A stretch of DNA of 64,000 nucleotides from Paguma larvata (GCA_030068075.1 CM057843.1:38225332-38289331), one strand, 5' to 3'; positions 33,505-45,099 are shown, counted from the first letter of the stretch. Notes: generated from the letters alone by a model not told the origin. Made by a program: numbers and translations.

Positions 33505-34192
33505 TGTATTCATTTCCTAGGTTTGCCATAACAAAGTACCACGAACTGAGTGACTTCAAAAACCAAATTTATCGTCTCACGGTTCTGAAGCTGGAAGTCT
33601 GAAATCAAGGTGTCGGCAGGACCCCGTTCCCTCTAAGCTGGAGAGGAGAATCTTTCCTTGCCTTTTCTTAGCTCCTGGGGGTTTGCCCACCGTCCTTGCC
33701 CTTCCTTGCCTTATAGCTGCAGCACTTAGTTTTCTGCCTCTGTCGTCACATGGCATTCTCCCCTCGTGTGTCTCTGTCTCTTTTCCTTTTCTTATAAGGC
33801 TACATAACAGATTCAGTATACTCCACTATACTTCAGTATGACCTCATCTTCACTTAACTGATTTTATCTGCAATCACCGTATTTTTCTTTTTCTTTTTTT
33901 AATGTTTATTTTTGAGAGAGAGAGAGACAGAACACGAGCGGGGATGGGGCAGAGAGAGAGGGTAACAGGATCCGAAGCAGCCTCCAGGCCCTGAACTGTC
34001 AGCACAGAGCCCGACATGGAGCTGGAACCCACAAACTGCAAGACTATGACCTGAGCCGAAGTTGGACACTGAACCGACTGAGCCACCCAGGCACCCCAAA
34101 TGACCCTATTTTCAAATAAGGTCATAATCTGAGGTACTGGAAGTTAGGACTTAAACATATTTTTGGAGGCGAAAACAATTCAGCCAACAGCA
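33505..34192 (-). repeat. MLT1/MaLR LTR inserted in the L2, itself split by a SINE
   Basis: Antisense MaLR landmarks: tttgccataacaaagtacca, ctcacggttctgaagctgga, ggtgtcggcaggacc, cttataaggctacataac, gtatgacctcatcttcactt, then after the SINE tattttcaaataaggtcata and gttaggacttaaacatat. Solo LTR; no viral genes. Confidence 0.85.
33892..34098 (-). mobile_element. Felid SINE inside the MaLR LTR
   Basis: Poly-T then aatgtttatttttgagagag; head ends gagccacccaggcacccc. Its insertion separates the two LTR pieces. Confidence 0.95.
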
Positions 34193-34500
34193 GAAGGTAA
34201 GAATAAATGTAAAATAAACGTGAAAACCGTGGTTGCTATGATTCAGGTCTGTGTAAAGTAAAGAGTGAGGACAGGGGATAAAGGAGATAAGCCTTATCTG
34301 GAAGGGTCTGGAAAGGTTCCATAAAGGAGGTGAAATTTGAGCAGGTTCTGGAAAATGATGCCAAACGTTTGCCAGGTGCGAATGGGGTGTAAGTTGGACC
34401 TGGGATTAGAAGAGCGCCCCCTGCAGGAACAGCAACAGAGGCAGTAAATAGTGTGATGTGACCAGTTTCATTATGGTCCATTCTTCCCTGAAGGGGGTTT

Positions 34501-34954
34501 AGGCTTCCTGTTTTCCAGAGAAATAAAAATGAGGCCTAAACACCTTGCCTAGTTGAGGCATGTGTGACAATTGTTCAAGATCACTGGCAGCTCCAGATTT
34601 TCCATATAAGAGGGACTCAGGGGGACAATCTAAGTGGAAGGCAGGTGACTAATCGAAGCTATATTTGCATAGGAAACACACTGTTTTTACTTAGTTTGCC
34701 TGTCATAGATTTATAAAAATATCACTTTATCTAAAGATGCCTTTATTAACACTTCACATAAAATGGAGAAAAACTTGTATATTTTGAAAAGTAACTACAA
34801 CCAGGAGTGGCTTGAGAGGGCAGTGCTAGAGACGATGAAAAGGGGCAAGTCTTCCTCCTGGCCTTTCGTTTCGCCCACTTGCATCCCTAGGGGTTGAGTG
34901 TTGTTTCTTTACATTTAGCACTGCGGTGAGTGATTAAATGTGTCAACCCCAGGT
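34501..34954. other. Non-coding stretch
   Basis: No feature recognised. Confidence 0.35.
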
Positions 34955-35162
34955 GTTTTTTTTTTAATTTTATTTATTTATTTAGAGGAAGAAAATGAGC
35001 AGGGAATGGGCAGAGAGAGAGAGGGAGATAGAGAATCTGAAGCAGGCTTGGTGCTGATGGCAGCAAGCCTGATGTGGGGCTTGAACTCCTGAACCGGGAG
35101 ATCATGACCCTAGCTGAGATCAGGTGCTTAATTGACTGAGCTCCCCCCCCCCCCCCGGGTGC
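34955..35162 (-). mobile_element. CanSINE with a C14 run in its head
   Basis: Diverged body; the usual gagccacccagg at the head is replaced by gagct, 14 consecutive C (35143-35156) and gggtgcc. Homopolymer growth at a CCACCC string is the simplest explanation. Confidence 0.9.
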
Positions 35163-35250
35163 CTTCTCATCCCCAGTTTATAGGTGAAGGCAGTGAGGTT
35201 TAGAGAGGTTAACTACATAGCCCTACTCACACAGCTAGTGATTTCATTCT
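35163..35250 (-). repeat. MIR fragment
   Basis: catccccagtttataggtga, gtgaggtttagagaggttaa and actcacacagctagtgattt match the antisense MIR core. Confidence 0.75.
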
Positions 35251-35289
35251 GATGATAATCTAAAAAACTGTATAGTAAATGCGTGAGTG

Positions 35290-35450
35290 AGTCATCTGCA
35301 CTGGCCAACAGTAGCCACTAGCCACATTTGGTTGTTTGAGTGGAAATTAATTACAAATCCTGTCCCTGGCTTACTCTAGTCCCCTTCAAGTGCTCAGTGG
35401 CCACATGTGGCATTGGACAGTGCAGATACAGAACATTTTCATTAAAAATA
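35290..35450. mobile_element. hAT-Charlie-like MER element
   Basis: gccactagccacatttgg...gtgctcagtggccacatgtgg..attggacagtgcagatacagaacattttcatt is a known mammalian non-autonomous hAT pattern (MER20/MER5 group). I cannot be sure of the exact family or orientation. Confidence 0.65.
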
Positions 35451-35500
35451 AAATGACTTTATAACTAAGTACTGCCTTATTTTTGCTCATATTTGCTTTG

Positions 35501-35716
35501 TTTTTTTTTATTTAAAATTTTAATGTTTATTTATTTTTGAGAAACAGAGTGTGAGCAGAGGAGGGGGAGAGAGAGAGGGAGACACAGAATCCAAAGCAGG
35601 CTCCAGGCTCTGAGATCTCAGCACAGAGCCCGACATGGGGCTTGAACCCACAAACCGCAAGATCATGACTTAAGCCAAAGTTGGACGCTTAACCAACTGG
35701 GTCACCCAGGCACCCC
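35501..35716 (-). mobile_element. Felid SINE
   Basis: 16-bp TSD with one mismatch (gctcat(a/g)tttgctttg at 35485-35500 and 35717-35732). Confidence 0.97.
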
Positions 35717-35732
35717 GCTCATGTTTGCTTTG

Positions 35733-37199
35733 TGTTTGTGATCAAATTGGCAGATGTAGCATTCTCCAGTTGTCCTAGGCAAATGAGAAGAGAATAGAGT
35801 TGGCCTTAATATGTGAATGATGTATTACCCCTGTGTTAAGGAAGATAATCTAAGAGTTGAAATAAAGAAAAATTGCCATTATAAATGCACTGAAATCAAA
35901 AGAACCTGCCCTGTGGCAATAAGTGGCATGCTTACTTTATAATTAGTTATATAGTTTTAGCAAAATAATATCTATCTCATTAAATTAATATTGTCAATAT
36001 AGATATCATTGGCTCGATAGTTTTGTGTAAATTCAATCTGGAAAAGGCCTTTGGTTCATAAGAACTATAAATATTAGGAGTTCATACCTAGTTTTATTTT
36101 TGTACATTAAGATAACATACTAAGGGTAATTTAGGTCAATGTAAGGACCAGTGGAGACTCTTCATTCCTCTTTAGAAGAGATCATTACCCAACACTGAGA
36201 AACACTGTGAAAGCCTTCAGGCTGAAGGAGCCTGCACACATCACTTGTAACACACAGTCCCAGGTCCACTGAGTGTGCGTGATTGTCAGGATCCTATCAA
36301 ACCCAGATTAACTAGAACACTCCTGTCACTAGTATGCCATAGCTGTACCCGGGGATATATTAGTATACCAACTGCAGCAACTGCCAAGGCTTCACCCTGA
36401 TGAAACATTTTACTCCATAATTTTCTAATCACCCCCTTGTTTTAGAATTCAATTAGTAAAACTTGATTTACACTATGCATAAATACAGAATTTTGCACCT
36501 CCCCTACCTAGCTCTTAATAGACCAAAAAACGTTTGCTGTGAGCAAGGAGACCCCAAGGCAAGCCCCACTTTTCATTTTCTGGCATATGAATATTTTTTC
36601 TGTGTCTTAATCAGATCGACTCTTCTCAAGCACCTCACTGATGGGAAATAGGACTCAAGAGCATCATTTTCATATTACCACCTCACAATATTTTCTTAAA
36701 AGACTTCGTATCTTCTCACGTAAGTCTTCAGCCTCCAGCTTTCCCCTTGAAATCTACAGATAGATTTCAGTCTCTGAGGCAAACACTGCTTTCCTCACCA
36801 TAAATGAGGAACAGGCCTAGGCTGGACTATCTCATTGGGTGCACCCAATCAAGGCCACAATCAGCTCAAGCTGGTCTTTCTACTGTAACTGCAATAGAGA
36901 AACCCATTCTAGTGACCCCTACACCGCTGGAGAAGTAAACTCTTATTTCCAGTGGTATTTGTATTACATTGAGCCCTCTTATTTATGTTGTTGCACTGTA
37001 TATGTATCCCCAGAACCTTGGCTGAATGTCTTACCTCTTATTTCTGAAAAGTGCTTGTTGAATAGTCCTACTATGTCCTGCAGAGTAAGACTTAAGACAC
37101 AGCTTCTTACGTAAGTGGCAAATAAGCTACCAAAATCCTGTGAACCAGAGGATACTATAAAGTGCTAAAAAAAAAAAAAACCCAAAAAACAAAAAACTT
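35733..37199. other. Non-coding stretch, mostly unique
   Basis: About 1.5 kb with no repeat recognised, AT-rich to the left and balanced to the right. Ends in an A14 run (about 37167). Confidence 0.35.
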
Positions 37200-37212
37200 A
37201 TTACCATCTTTT

Positions 37213-37419
37213 TTTTCTTATGTTACTTATTATTTCAAAAGCGAGAGAGAGCACGAATGGGGACGGGGCAGAGAGAGAGGGAGACACAGAATCTGAAGGA
37301 GGCTCCAGGCTCTGAACTGTCAGCACAGAGCCCGACGTGAGGCTTGAACTCACAGACCGTGAGATCATGACCTGAGCTGAAGTCGGATGCTTAACCGACT
37401 GAGCCACCCAGGTGCCCCT
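37213..37419 (-). mobile_element. Felid SINE
   Basis: TSD attaccatctttt / ataaccatctttt at about 37200-37212 and 37421-37433. CpGs retained in the head. Confidence 0.95.
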
Positions 37420-37594
37420 GATAACCATCTTTTAAAATACTCCAAAGATATGCAAAGTACCAGTGACAAGAGTTTTAAAAATCTACCTCCCCTCTCTTGA
37501 GAAGGTGTTTCTGGTTGTTGAGATAAGTAAGTAGAGCAATCTTTTACTCAAATTGTGCAAGTGTAGTTAATTAAAATTGAAGTTTAATTATGCC

Positions 37595-37825
37595 AGGCTA
37601 ATAATAGTAGTCACCACTTATTTGGCTTTACTCTATACCAGATACTATGCCAAGCTATTTACATTTACTATTTATTCCTTACAACCGCTTAATGAAGGTA
37701 TGTGGTGCTATGTCTGTTTTACAGAGTTAAACAAAAACGAAAAGTGAGGAGGCCTAGGAATTATCCTGAGGTCACGTAGCTCCTAAAGTCATATTTTGAA
37801 CTCAGAACTTCCTGAACTCCCAAGC
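37595..37825 (-). repeat. MIR
   Basis: Antisense MIR: accagatactatgccaagct, ttattccttacaaccgctta, tctgttttacagagtt, gaggtcacgtagctcctaaa. Confidence 0.75.
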
Positions 37826-37954
37826 CTCACAAGCAATAATATTAGGTATAATATTATTAGGTAATAATATTGTTAGGTATAATAAGGATATATGTCATAA
37901 TGAGCCATATTTCAGTTAATTTGTGGCTACTCCTCAAACTAAGCAGTCCGATTT

Positions 37955-38154
37955 TTTTTTGAATTTTTTTAATTCATTTTTGAGAGACAGATTGCAAGCA
38001 GGGGAGGAGCAGAGAGAGAGAGGGAGACGCATAATCCGAAGCAGGCTCCAGGTTCTGAACTATCAGCACAGAGCCCAACGCGGGGCTCAAACCATGAGAT
38101 CCTGACTTGAGCCGGAAGTCCAATGCGTAACTGACTGAGTCACCCAGGCGCCCC
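37955..38154 (-). mobile_element. Felid SINE
   Basis: Imperfect TSD agcagtccgattttt / agcattcagatttt at about 37940 and 38155. Body ggggaggagcagagagagag; head ends gagtcacccaggcgcccc. Confidence 0.94.
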
Positions 38155-38619
38155 AGCATTCAGATTTTCAATATTTTCTTCCAGCTTCCAGGAAAATGTC
38201 GAGACAAAATTTCACTGTGGTTGGTTACAGATCATTCTTAAGTTATCTCATGGCGTTGCAACTCAGATACCCTTCACAAAGTACCTTTTTTTTTTCCTGC
38301 TCTTAATTCACGAGGTTTGGCCTCAAGCCCCCAAAGCACTTTCATCTCCAGTCAGAGAGGTCTTATGAAGAGCATTAGATGCCCTGTTTCATCCCAAGGT
38401 GAGCTCTTAACAGTGCTCTGCAACCATGACCTCACTTCTCTAGTGGGGTCACCTTTGTAAGAGAGTTCAGCCACCAACCGCTGAGCATCTGTGGGACAGG
38501 AGGGGCATAATGAATTACCCACTTGAAATTCAAGGGGAATTTTAAGGGTCTGGATTTTTTCCAGGTCTCCTGGTAGGCATCTTCACTTTTGTCAATAAAA
38601 AAATTGCTGATCTTTCGAA
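38155..38619. other. Non-coding stretch
   Basis: No feature recognised. Confidence 0.35.
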
Positions 38620-38631
38620 AAACACAAGCAG

Positions 38632-38865
38632 GGGCGCCTGGGTGGCTCAGTCAGTTAAGCGTCTGACTTCGGCTCAGGTCATGATCTCACAGTTGGTGAG
38701 TTCAAGCCCTGCATCGGGCTCTGTGCTGACAGCTCAGAGCCTGGAGCCTGCTTCGGATTCTCTGTCTCCCTCTCTCTCTGTCCTTCTCCCACTCACAATC
38801 TCTCTCCTCTCTCTCTCTCTCAAAATTAAATAAACATGAAAAAAATTTTAAGAAAAAGAAAAATA
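38632..38865 (+). mobile_element. Felid SINE, younger of a stacked pair
   Basis: Perfect TSD aaaacacaagca at 38620-38631 and 38866-38877. The right-hand copy also serves as the left TSD of the next SINE. Confidence 0.96.
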
Positions 38866-38877
38866 AAAACACAAGCA

Positions 38878-39079
38878 AAGGGTGCTTGAGTGGCTCAGTC
38901 AGTTAAGCATCAAACTCTTGATTTCAATTTAGGTCATGATCTCACACGGTTCTTGAGTTCCAGCCCCACAATCAGGCTCTGCGCTGGTGGTGCAAAGCCT
39001 CCTTGGGATTCTCTCTCTCCCTGCCCCTCCCCCACTCACACACTTTCTCTCTCAAAATAAATGAACAAACATTAAAAAA
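38878..39079 (+). mobile_element. CanSINE, older of a stacked pair
   Basis: aagggtgcttgagtggctcag head, atcaaactcttgatttcaat subtype. Followed by aaaacataagca, a diverged third copy of the same target site. Confidence 0.94.
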
Positions 39080-39090
39080 AAAAACATAAG

Positions 39091-39516
39091 CAAGACTTAA
39101 ATCTAGGTTACTTTCAGAAGATCTTAGTATGTACTTGAGTTTTATTAGGTAAGCTTTGATAATTAACTCTATAAACCCAGAACCAGCCTGTTGTGAAAGG
39201 TCCTGTTCTCTACCCGGCTTCACCTTCAGGCATAAGGGCAGACTCAGAAAGCCTTGTCACTTCTTGTCCCTTATCAGTTTATTTAGGGGGAAATGTATGG
39301 GCAAAGAGAAAAGTGACAGTTTGACAGGCACTTACTGAATAGTTATTTCATATGCTGTAAAACCTATTCAATAAAATGTATCCAATATGGAATTTATGAT
39401 GTTATCAATTGTTCCGAAGTTTGTATTTGCAGCATCAATAAAAAGAGTGTGCTAGGCAAATACATAATGTCTATATAATTATAATTTGTAAAGAAAAGAA
39501 AAAAGACACTTTTTTT
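39091..39516. other. Non-coding stretch
   Basis: No feature recognised. Confidence 0.35.
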
Positions 39517-39903
39517 TGCCATGGACCGAATTGCTTCCGTCATCCCTCCCCACACTGCAAATTCAAACTGAAGCCCCAACCCACAATGTAGTAGTATTTG
39601 GAGGCGGGGCCTTTGGGAGACAATTAGATTTAGATGAGGTCATGGGAGTGGAGGCCTCGTGATGTGATTAGTGCCCTTATAAGAAGGGTTACCAGAGTGC
39701 TTGCTTGCTTGCTCTCTGCCTTAGGAGGACCCGGTGGGAGGTGGCTGTTTGTAAGCTGAGAAGAGACTTCTCACCAGAACCCTGACCACCATGGCACCCT
39801 GATTTTGGATTTCCTGTCTTCAGAACTGTGAGAAAATTAATCGATGTTATTTAAGTCACCCAGTGTGTGTTGTTTTGCTATGACAGTCTGAGCTGATTAA
39901 TAT
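39517..39903 (+). repeat. MaLR LTR (MST/MLT1 type)
   Basis: Sense MaLR order: ttgaa/aactgaagccccaac, gtagtatttggaggcggggcctttgggag, gattagtgcccttataagaa, gatttcctgtcttcagaact, gagaaaattaatcgatgtta and a terminal tgctatgacagtctgagctgattaatata. Solo LTR. Confidence 0.85.
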
Positions 39904-41423
39904 ATCTTGTTTTACTTTGAAGCACCTATCTGCATGCAAAGAAAATTAATAATTTTACAGTTACCATTTGCCTATGTTCACTAAAGCCAAGTTGATCAGA
40001 CCTCTCCTTGGCAATGCTTCTGTGATCCTCTTTAACTTGGAAGTGATAAAACTGCCTTTAAAAAACTGCATAATGCAGCTTTTTCAATAATGCGGACAGA
40101 GTTCTAGCCAATTAGTCAGAATTTGGGAAGCTTTACTCTTCTGCCCAAAAACTCTAAAGAAGTTACTGTATCACAACAAATTAAATGTTGTGGCCCATGG
40201 GCTCATTCTCACAGCAAAATGTTGTGTTTTGTCGTAAGAGCATTAACATGGAATGGATTTATGTGGATAATCACTGGAGCTGGGTATCAAGTACACGGAG
40301 TTCACTGACATTCTCTCTACTTTTGCGGGCATTTTAAAATATTGATCATACAAAGTTCTAAATGAATATATGCATAATTATGAGCTACATATGTGCTAAT
40401 GAGTGGACAAATTGTGCAATGGAAGTCTGGTTGCTTAGTTGTGTTTTGATCCATAACCTCTTTTAAAAATGGAAAATAACAGCCTCCTTGTCCCCTCTGT
40501 AAAAAGTGCAAACGGTGCCAGCTGCCTTGAGTGGAAGAGAATGTTTTGCACTCTATTTTCACAGCTGCCTTATCAGTTTCCTAAACTCCATTAGGGCGGA
40601 GTGCAGGAACTTTGGGAGAACTAGGGGCTTTGTTGCAGTTTGAAGATAACCATATCTTCCCAGGCTAACCTCTTGGAGTGAAGACCTCTCCCCAGAGGAG
40701 GAAGAAAGTAAGGCCTTAAAGAGATCTTAGAGTTTACAGAGTGGTTGATGCTTGACAATCTATGGAGATTTCTGCCAGCCTTGTGGGAAAATGACTCGGT
40801 ATGCAATTGTTTTCACTTGGGCAATTTCCCAGACTACACGTAGTCCGACTAGATAAAGTCTCTCCATTCCATCCTGCCCCTCCTCCTCCTCCTCAAAATT
40901 TCCTGAACCCCAGGTATGGCAGATTAGCACTGTTCTGGATGAAGTAGGGCAAGAGCTATCTGGTAAATGAGGAAGGTATCTTTTCAGTCGTCTTGCCTGC
41001 TGGTCATGGCCATATTCTCTTGGCTTCAGTGTGGAAATGAGAATTTCCACAATTTCAGAGAGGGTGTCTGCTACTGTTCATTACTAGCTGAATAATTATT
41101 TAGGTTCTTGGCCTCTTTATATGCTCTGGATTTCCATGGCTGTGAGATATGAATTAAGCTGAGGACTTTATGAGGAGCAGGAGGAAATTTTTTTTTTTGC
41201 AGAGTGTTCATTTTACTCCTAACCTAGTTTTAGACTGGAGATGTGGGTGGTGAGCATCCAGGCCCTTCGTGAGGCATTATACAACCTATGAGAATTCTAC
41301 AGAGTGGATAGAAAAGTGCCTATAACCCACTTTTTAAAAAGTGTTTCATAATAAAGACTCTGAAACCCTGACATTCTCTAGGGCATGGAATTATTGACAC
41401 TGTTTCCTGATGGAAGATAATTT
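39904..41423. other. Repeat-poor stretch of about 1.5 kb
   Basis: No interspersed repeat recognised, which is unusual in this window. The composition is even, with (ctc)n-like cctcctcctcctc at about 40878-40892. Candidate conserved non-coding DNA, but this needs comparison with other species. Confidence 0.4.
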
Positions 41424-41631
41424 TTTTTAAATTTTCTTTATTTTTGAGAGCGAGAGAGACAGACAGAGTTCAAGCAGGAAAAGGGAAGAGAGAGAGGGAA
41501 ACAGAATCTGAACCAGGCTCCAGGCTCTGAGCTGTCAGTGCAGAGCCTGATGCAGGGCTTGAACTCATAAATGGTGAGATCATGACCTGAGCTAAAGTCA
41601 GACACATAACCAACTGAGCCACCAGGTGCCC
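41424..41631 (-). mobile_element. Felid SINE
   Basis: T-run, gagagcgagagagacagaca, full body and head ending actgagccaccaggtgcccc (one C of the usual CCACCC lost). Confidence 0.94.
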
Positions 41632-42012
41632 CTGAAGAGAAGAATTCTTAAATATTCATTGCTCCTGTCCCTCATAGGGAAGAGGAGAAAGGAGGGCAAG
41701 GGTAACAGATGAAGACAATTAGGGAATGCTTTGCCTTTGGGATTCCCAACCAGTTCCTGGTCCCAAGACTTGAACTCCAAACCCAGAAAAAGTTCCCATA
41801 TTCAGGGGATTGTAGTTCGTATAACTTTTTTTTAATTTATCACAACAAATTCTCATCAGAAATTTTCATTAAAATGAAGCATACATTAAGGTCTTCACTT
41901 TCCCTTTGTCGCTAGAATTTCTAAGGTAGATGTGTTCCCTATTTTCCCCAGCATTTTGAGAGCTCATTAGAGGTGCAGCAATGTCTTTAGGCAGTTGGGA
42001 AGAGTTAAAAAG
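41632..42012. other. Non-coding stretch
   Basis: No feature recognised. Confidence 0.35.
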
Positions 42013-42025
42013 AAGTTTGAGTTCA

Positions 42026-42222
42026 GGGAACATGGATGGCTCAGTTGGTTAAGCATCTGACTCTTGATATTGGCTCAGGTCATGATCTCCCTGCTCATGA
42101 GATGGCACCCCATGTTGACCTCTGCTCTGGCAGCACAGAGCCTGCTTTAGATTCTCTCTCTCCCTCCCTCTTTGCCCCTCCCCTGCTTGCATGCTCTTTC
42201 TCTCCCAAAATAAACATTAAAA
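42026..42222 (+). mobile_element. CanSINE, diverged
   Basis: TSD aagtttgagttca / aaagtttgagtctca at about 42013 and 42224. Head gggaacatggatggctcagt. Confidence 0.93.
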
Positions 42223-42259
42223 ATTAAAGTTTGAGTCTCAATAGTTCCAGATTTCAAGG

Positions 42260-43340
42260 AGCTTCTCTTTCACTAATTTATTAAACAAATATTTGAGTGC
42301 CTACTATGAGTGCTAAGCATGATTCTAAGTGCTGGGATATGGCAAAACAAATCCAAGGTTCTAACAGAGCTTGCATTCTAATGTGGATTGACCCACACAG
42401 AAATGGAACATTAGGGAGTAACAAGGTCATATATGAAAATAGGACAGAATGACAGTAAATGAATGTTTTAAACTGGGTCATGAGGAAAGGCTACTTCAAG
42501 AAAGTGACATTTGAGTTGAGACCCAAATATTGGGAGGAAGCCAGTAATTGAAGATCAAGGGAATTTTTATTCTAGGAAGAGGGAGAAAATAGTACAGAAA
42601 CTCCAAAACTTAATACACTCAACAAACAGAAAGACTGCAAGTATGGCTGGAGACTTGGGAGAACAGGGGCAGGGGTGATGCAGTCGGGGAGGACCAGAAA
42701 CTTCGTGTAAAGCCTTGAAGGCCAGATTTAATGCTAAATATAATGGAAAGACCTCAAAGGGTTTTAAGCAGAGGCATGATATTATCTGACTTGCACTTTA
42801 AAATATTACCGTGGCTACTATGTGGAGAATGGATTATATAAAGTGGCTGTAACAGTAACTCCGGTGAGAGATGATGGTGGCTTGGATGAGGATAAACATG
42901 GAGAGAAGCAGACAGATTTGGGATATTCCGGAGGTGGAGGAGAGTGGATAGCACTCGGTGGATTTAATCAGGTGGGATGAGTGAGCCCTACACTCCTGGC
43001 TTGGGCTCTTGTTAAAGTTCTCTGCTGGGTAAGGAAAGCTGGGAGAAGAGTAGATCAGGCTGAGAAAACCAGGGTTTGCCTTGGGGCATGTTAATTTGGA
43101 AATTAAACATCCAAATTAGATGTGAAGTAGGCAGCTGGTTAAGAAGGAAGGTTGGGGCTGTAAATATAAATTTGGGAGTTATCAGCATAGAGAGTGGGAC
43201 AGAAGCCAGTGAAGTGGGTTGAAAAGAGGTGAGAAATGAAGACAGCAGCTACAGACAACTTTTTATAAGACACTGTAAGTGGAGAGTAGAGAAATAGGGT
43301 TGCAAGAGTATGTGGGGTCAAGGACAGGTTATTAAAAAAT
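42260..43340 (-). repeat. Long L2 LINE fragment with ORF2 remnants
   Basis: About 1.1 kb of antisense L2. It starts with the 3' end (actaatttattaaacaaatatttgagtgcctactatg), passes gtgacatttgagttgagacc, gccttgaaggccag, gagagatgatggtggcttgg, and reaches the reverse-transcriptase region. There the minus strand reads LYADNSQIYIYSPNLPS (43139-43190), a relic of the YADD active-site block with the second Asp changed to Asn. Multiple stops and frameshifts; inactive. Confidence 0.85.
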
Positions 43341-44383
43341 AGTTACTTTTTACAAAAAGAGAACACTAAACTTTTCTAAGCTGATGGGAATGATGCAGGA
43401 CAGAGGGGAAAAATTATAGTCTGAAAGTCTCTCTAGGAATTATCTATTGTATCTCCTCCAAACATAGACCCAAAGACTGAAGATCGTTTGGAAAACTAAA
43501 AGCCTAGCTTACCGTTTGGTATATACGTATTGCCTTGGAGAGGCTTTGGGAGAGGAGAGGGGCAGAGAGAGGCAAAGAGCATGGAGAAAAGGGGATTAGA
43601 GGGGGCAGGAGGGTAAGGACATAGGACTTAAAATAACAGAGTCAAAAAATAAATCTTTGGGACCTGGGAGGAGGCTGAGGAATGACCGAGTTAAGTTTCT
43701 ACCTTCTAGAGACCAATCTTTCCAGACCTCCTCAGTTCCATTATCCATTGAAGTCTTTCTAGCATGGAAGGGGCAGCAGTTAAGAATAGTGCTGACAAAC
43801 TCTTGGCTTCCCTTCTTGATGGAGGGTGGTGAGTTCTGGAACTGCTCTGTGCCTCAGTTTCCTCACCAGAATATGGACTTAGAAGTGCTCACTTGATGGG
43901 ATTCGTGTGTGAATTAACGGAAACAATCCTTATAAAGCACATAACACAGTATTCTTGTAGGCAGTCCATGCCTTTGGGTAAATACTTAAGATTTTGAGGC
44001 CAGGAAACATGTCTTATTCTTTTGACTTTCTAGGACTTCGAATCCATAGCTTTAACTGCAAGTGAATTTTTAATGTTTGCCTTCTTTTTCTCCTTTTCTT
44101 TTTCTTTCTTTTTGCTGTGCTCCATCCTACATCTCATTATCCTCTTCCTGCCTACCAAACCCTGTCTCAAAACTCACCTGTTCTTCACCCCCTACTGCCT
44201 ACTGCTCTACCTCATACCCCTTTACACTTAGCTCTTTGGTTTATAGAGTGTTCTGTTTGTAGATTCATAGAAAGTCATAGCAAGCATGAGGTAGATCTTT
44301 AGCTTTATTCTGTCTCCTTTCCCAAAGCAAGAAAGATTTTAAGTATGATTACCTTGATTTAAAAAAAAAAAAAAATTTAAGCC
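43341..44383. other. Non-coding stretch with a MIR fragment
   Basis: A plus-strand MIR fragment is likely at 43845-43970 (ctctgtgcctcagtttcctc, then gtgaattaacgg and gcacataacacagtattc). The rest is unassigned; a CT-rich tract lies at about 44085-44240. Confidence 0.5.
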
Positions 44384-44592
44384 GGGGCACCTGGGTGGTT
44401 CAGTTGGTTAAGCATCTGACTTAGGCTCAGGTCATGATCTCACAGTTTAAAGGTTCGAGGTTTTAAGACACCTGCGTCAGCACAGAGACTGACAGCTCAG
44501 AGCCTGGAGCCTACTTCGGATTCTATGTCTTCCTCTCTCTCTGCCCCTCTCCTTATCTTCTGTCTCTCAAAAATAAACGTTAAAAATTTTTA
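44384..44592 (+). mobile_element. Felid SINE, diverged
   Basis: ggggcacctgggtggttcag head; the middle (44444-44490) is scrambled relative to other copies. Flanked by aaaaaatttaag / aaaaatttttaag. Confidence 0.92.
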
Positions 44593-44747
44593 AGTTTATG
44601 CCAATGCTTAATTTATCTTTTGTTGCAGAGTTAATGTATAACTTCTCTACTTCACCTAGTTGATTAATTCCACAAAGATTGGTATTCAGAAAGCTCTCCT
44701 ACCCAAGAAAACATCTCGGCCACATGTCCATTTCTGACCTTTTAGTC

Positions 44748-44750
<3 letters not shown>

Positions 44751-44779
<29 letters not shown>
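44751..44779. repeat. (TG)n microsatellite
   Basis: Fourteen or more uninterrupted TG units followed by tctacacgtgtg. Confidence 0.97.
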
Positions 44780-44780
<1 letters not shown>

Positions 44781-44835
44781 TACACGTGTGTTTATGTGAG
44801 AGAGAGACTTTTCCCGTTAAAACATAAGTTTCCCT

Positions 44836-44928
44836 GGGGTACCTGGCTGGCTTAGTTAGTGGAGTGTGTGACTCTTGATCTCAAGCCTCATGTTGGGTGT
44901 AGAGATTACTTAAAAATAAAGTCTTTGA
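44836..44928 (+). mobile_element. Short CanSINE (tRNA-only subtype), first of three
   Basis: ggggtacctggctggcttag head, actcttgatctcaagcctca, gttgggtgtagagattactt and aaaaataaagtctttgag tail; no CT-rich body. Confidence 0.88.
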
Positions 44929-45090
44929 GGGGCACCTTGGTGGTTCTGTTGGTTAAGCATCAGCCTTTTGATTTCAGCTCAGGCCATGATCTCATGGTTC
45001 AAGGATTCGAGCCCTGCATGGGGTTCCATCCTGAAAGCACTGAGTCAGCTTGGGATTCTCTCTCTATATATATAAATACATAATAAATAA
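44929..45090 (+). mobile_element. CanSINE, second of three
   Basis: ggggcaccttggtggttctg head. Flanked by agtctttg on both sides (about 44919 and 45091), so it inserted into the tail of the short SINE. Confidence 0.9.
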
Positions 45091-45099
45091 ATAGTCTTT

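Larger units (their letters stand above)
33405..34500 (-). repeat. L2 3' region, split by an LTR
   Basis: Left part (about 33405-33500): catttatccatccaacatgt ... gcaaggtccctgtcttcgag-gagcttatga. Right part (about 34195-34500): ggaggtgaaatttgagcagg and neighbours. Both fit antisense L2 in the right order around the MaLR LTR. Confidence 0.55.
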
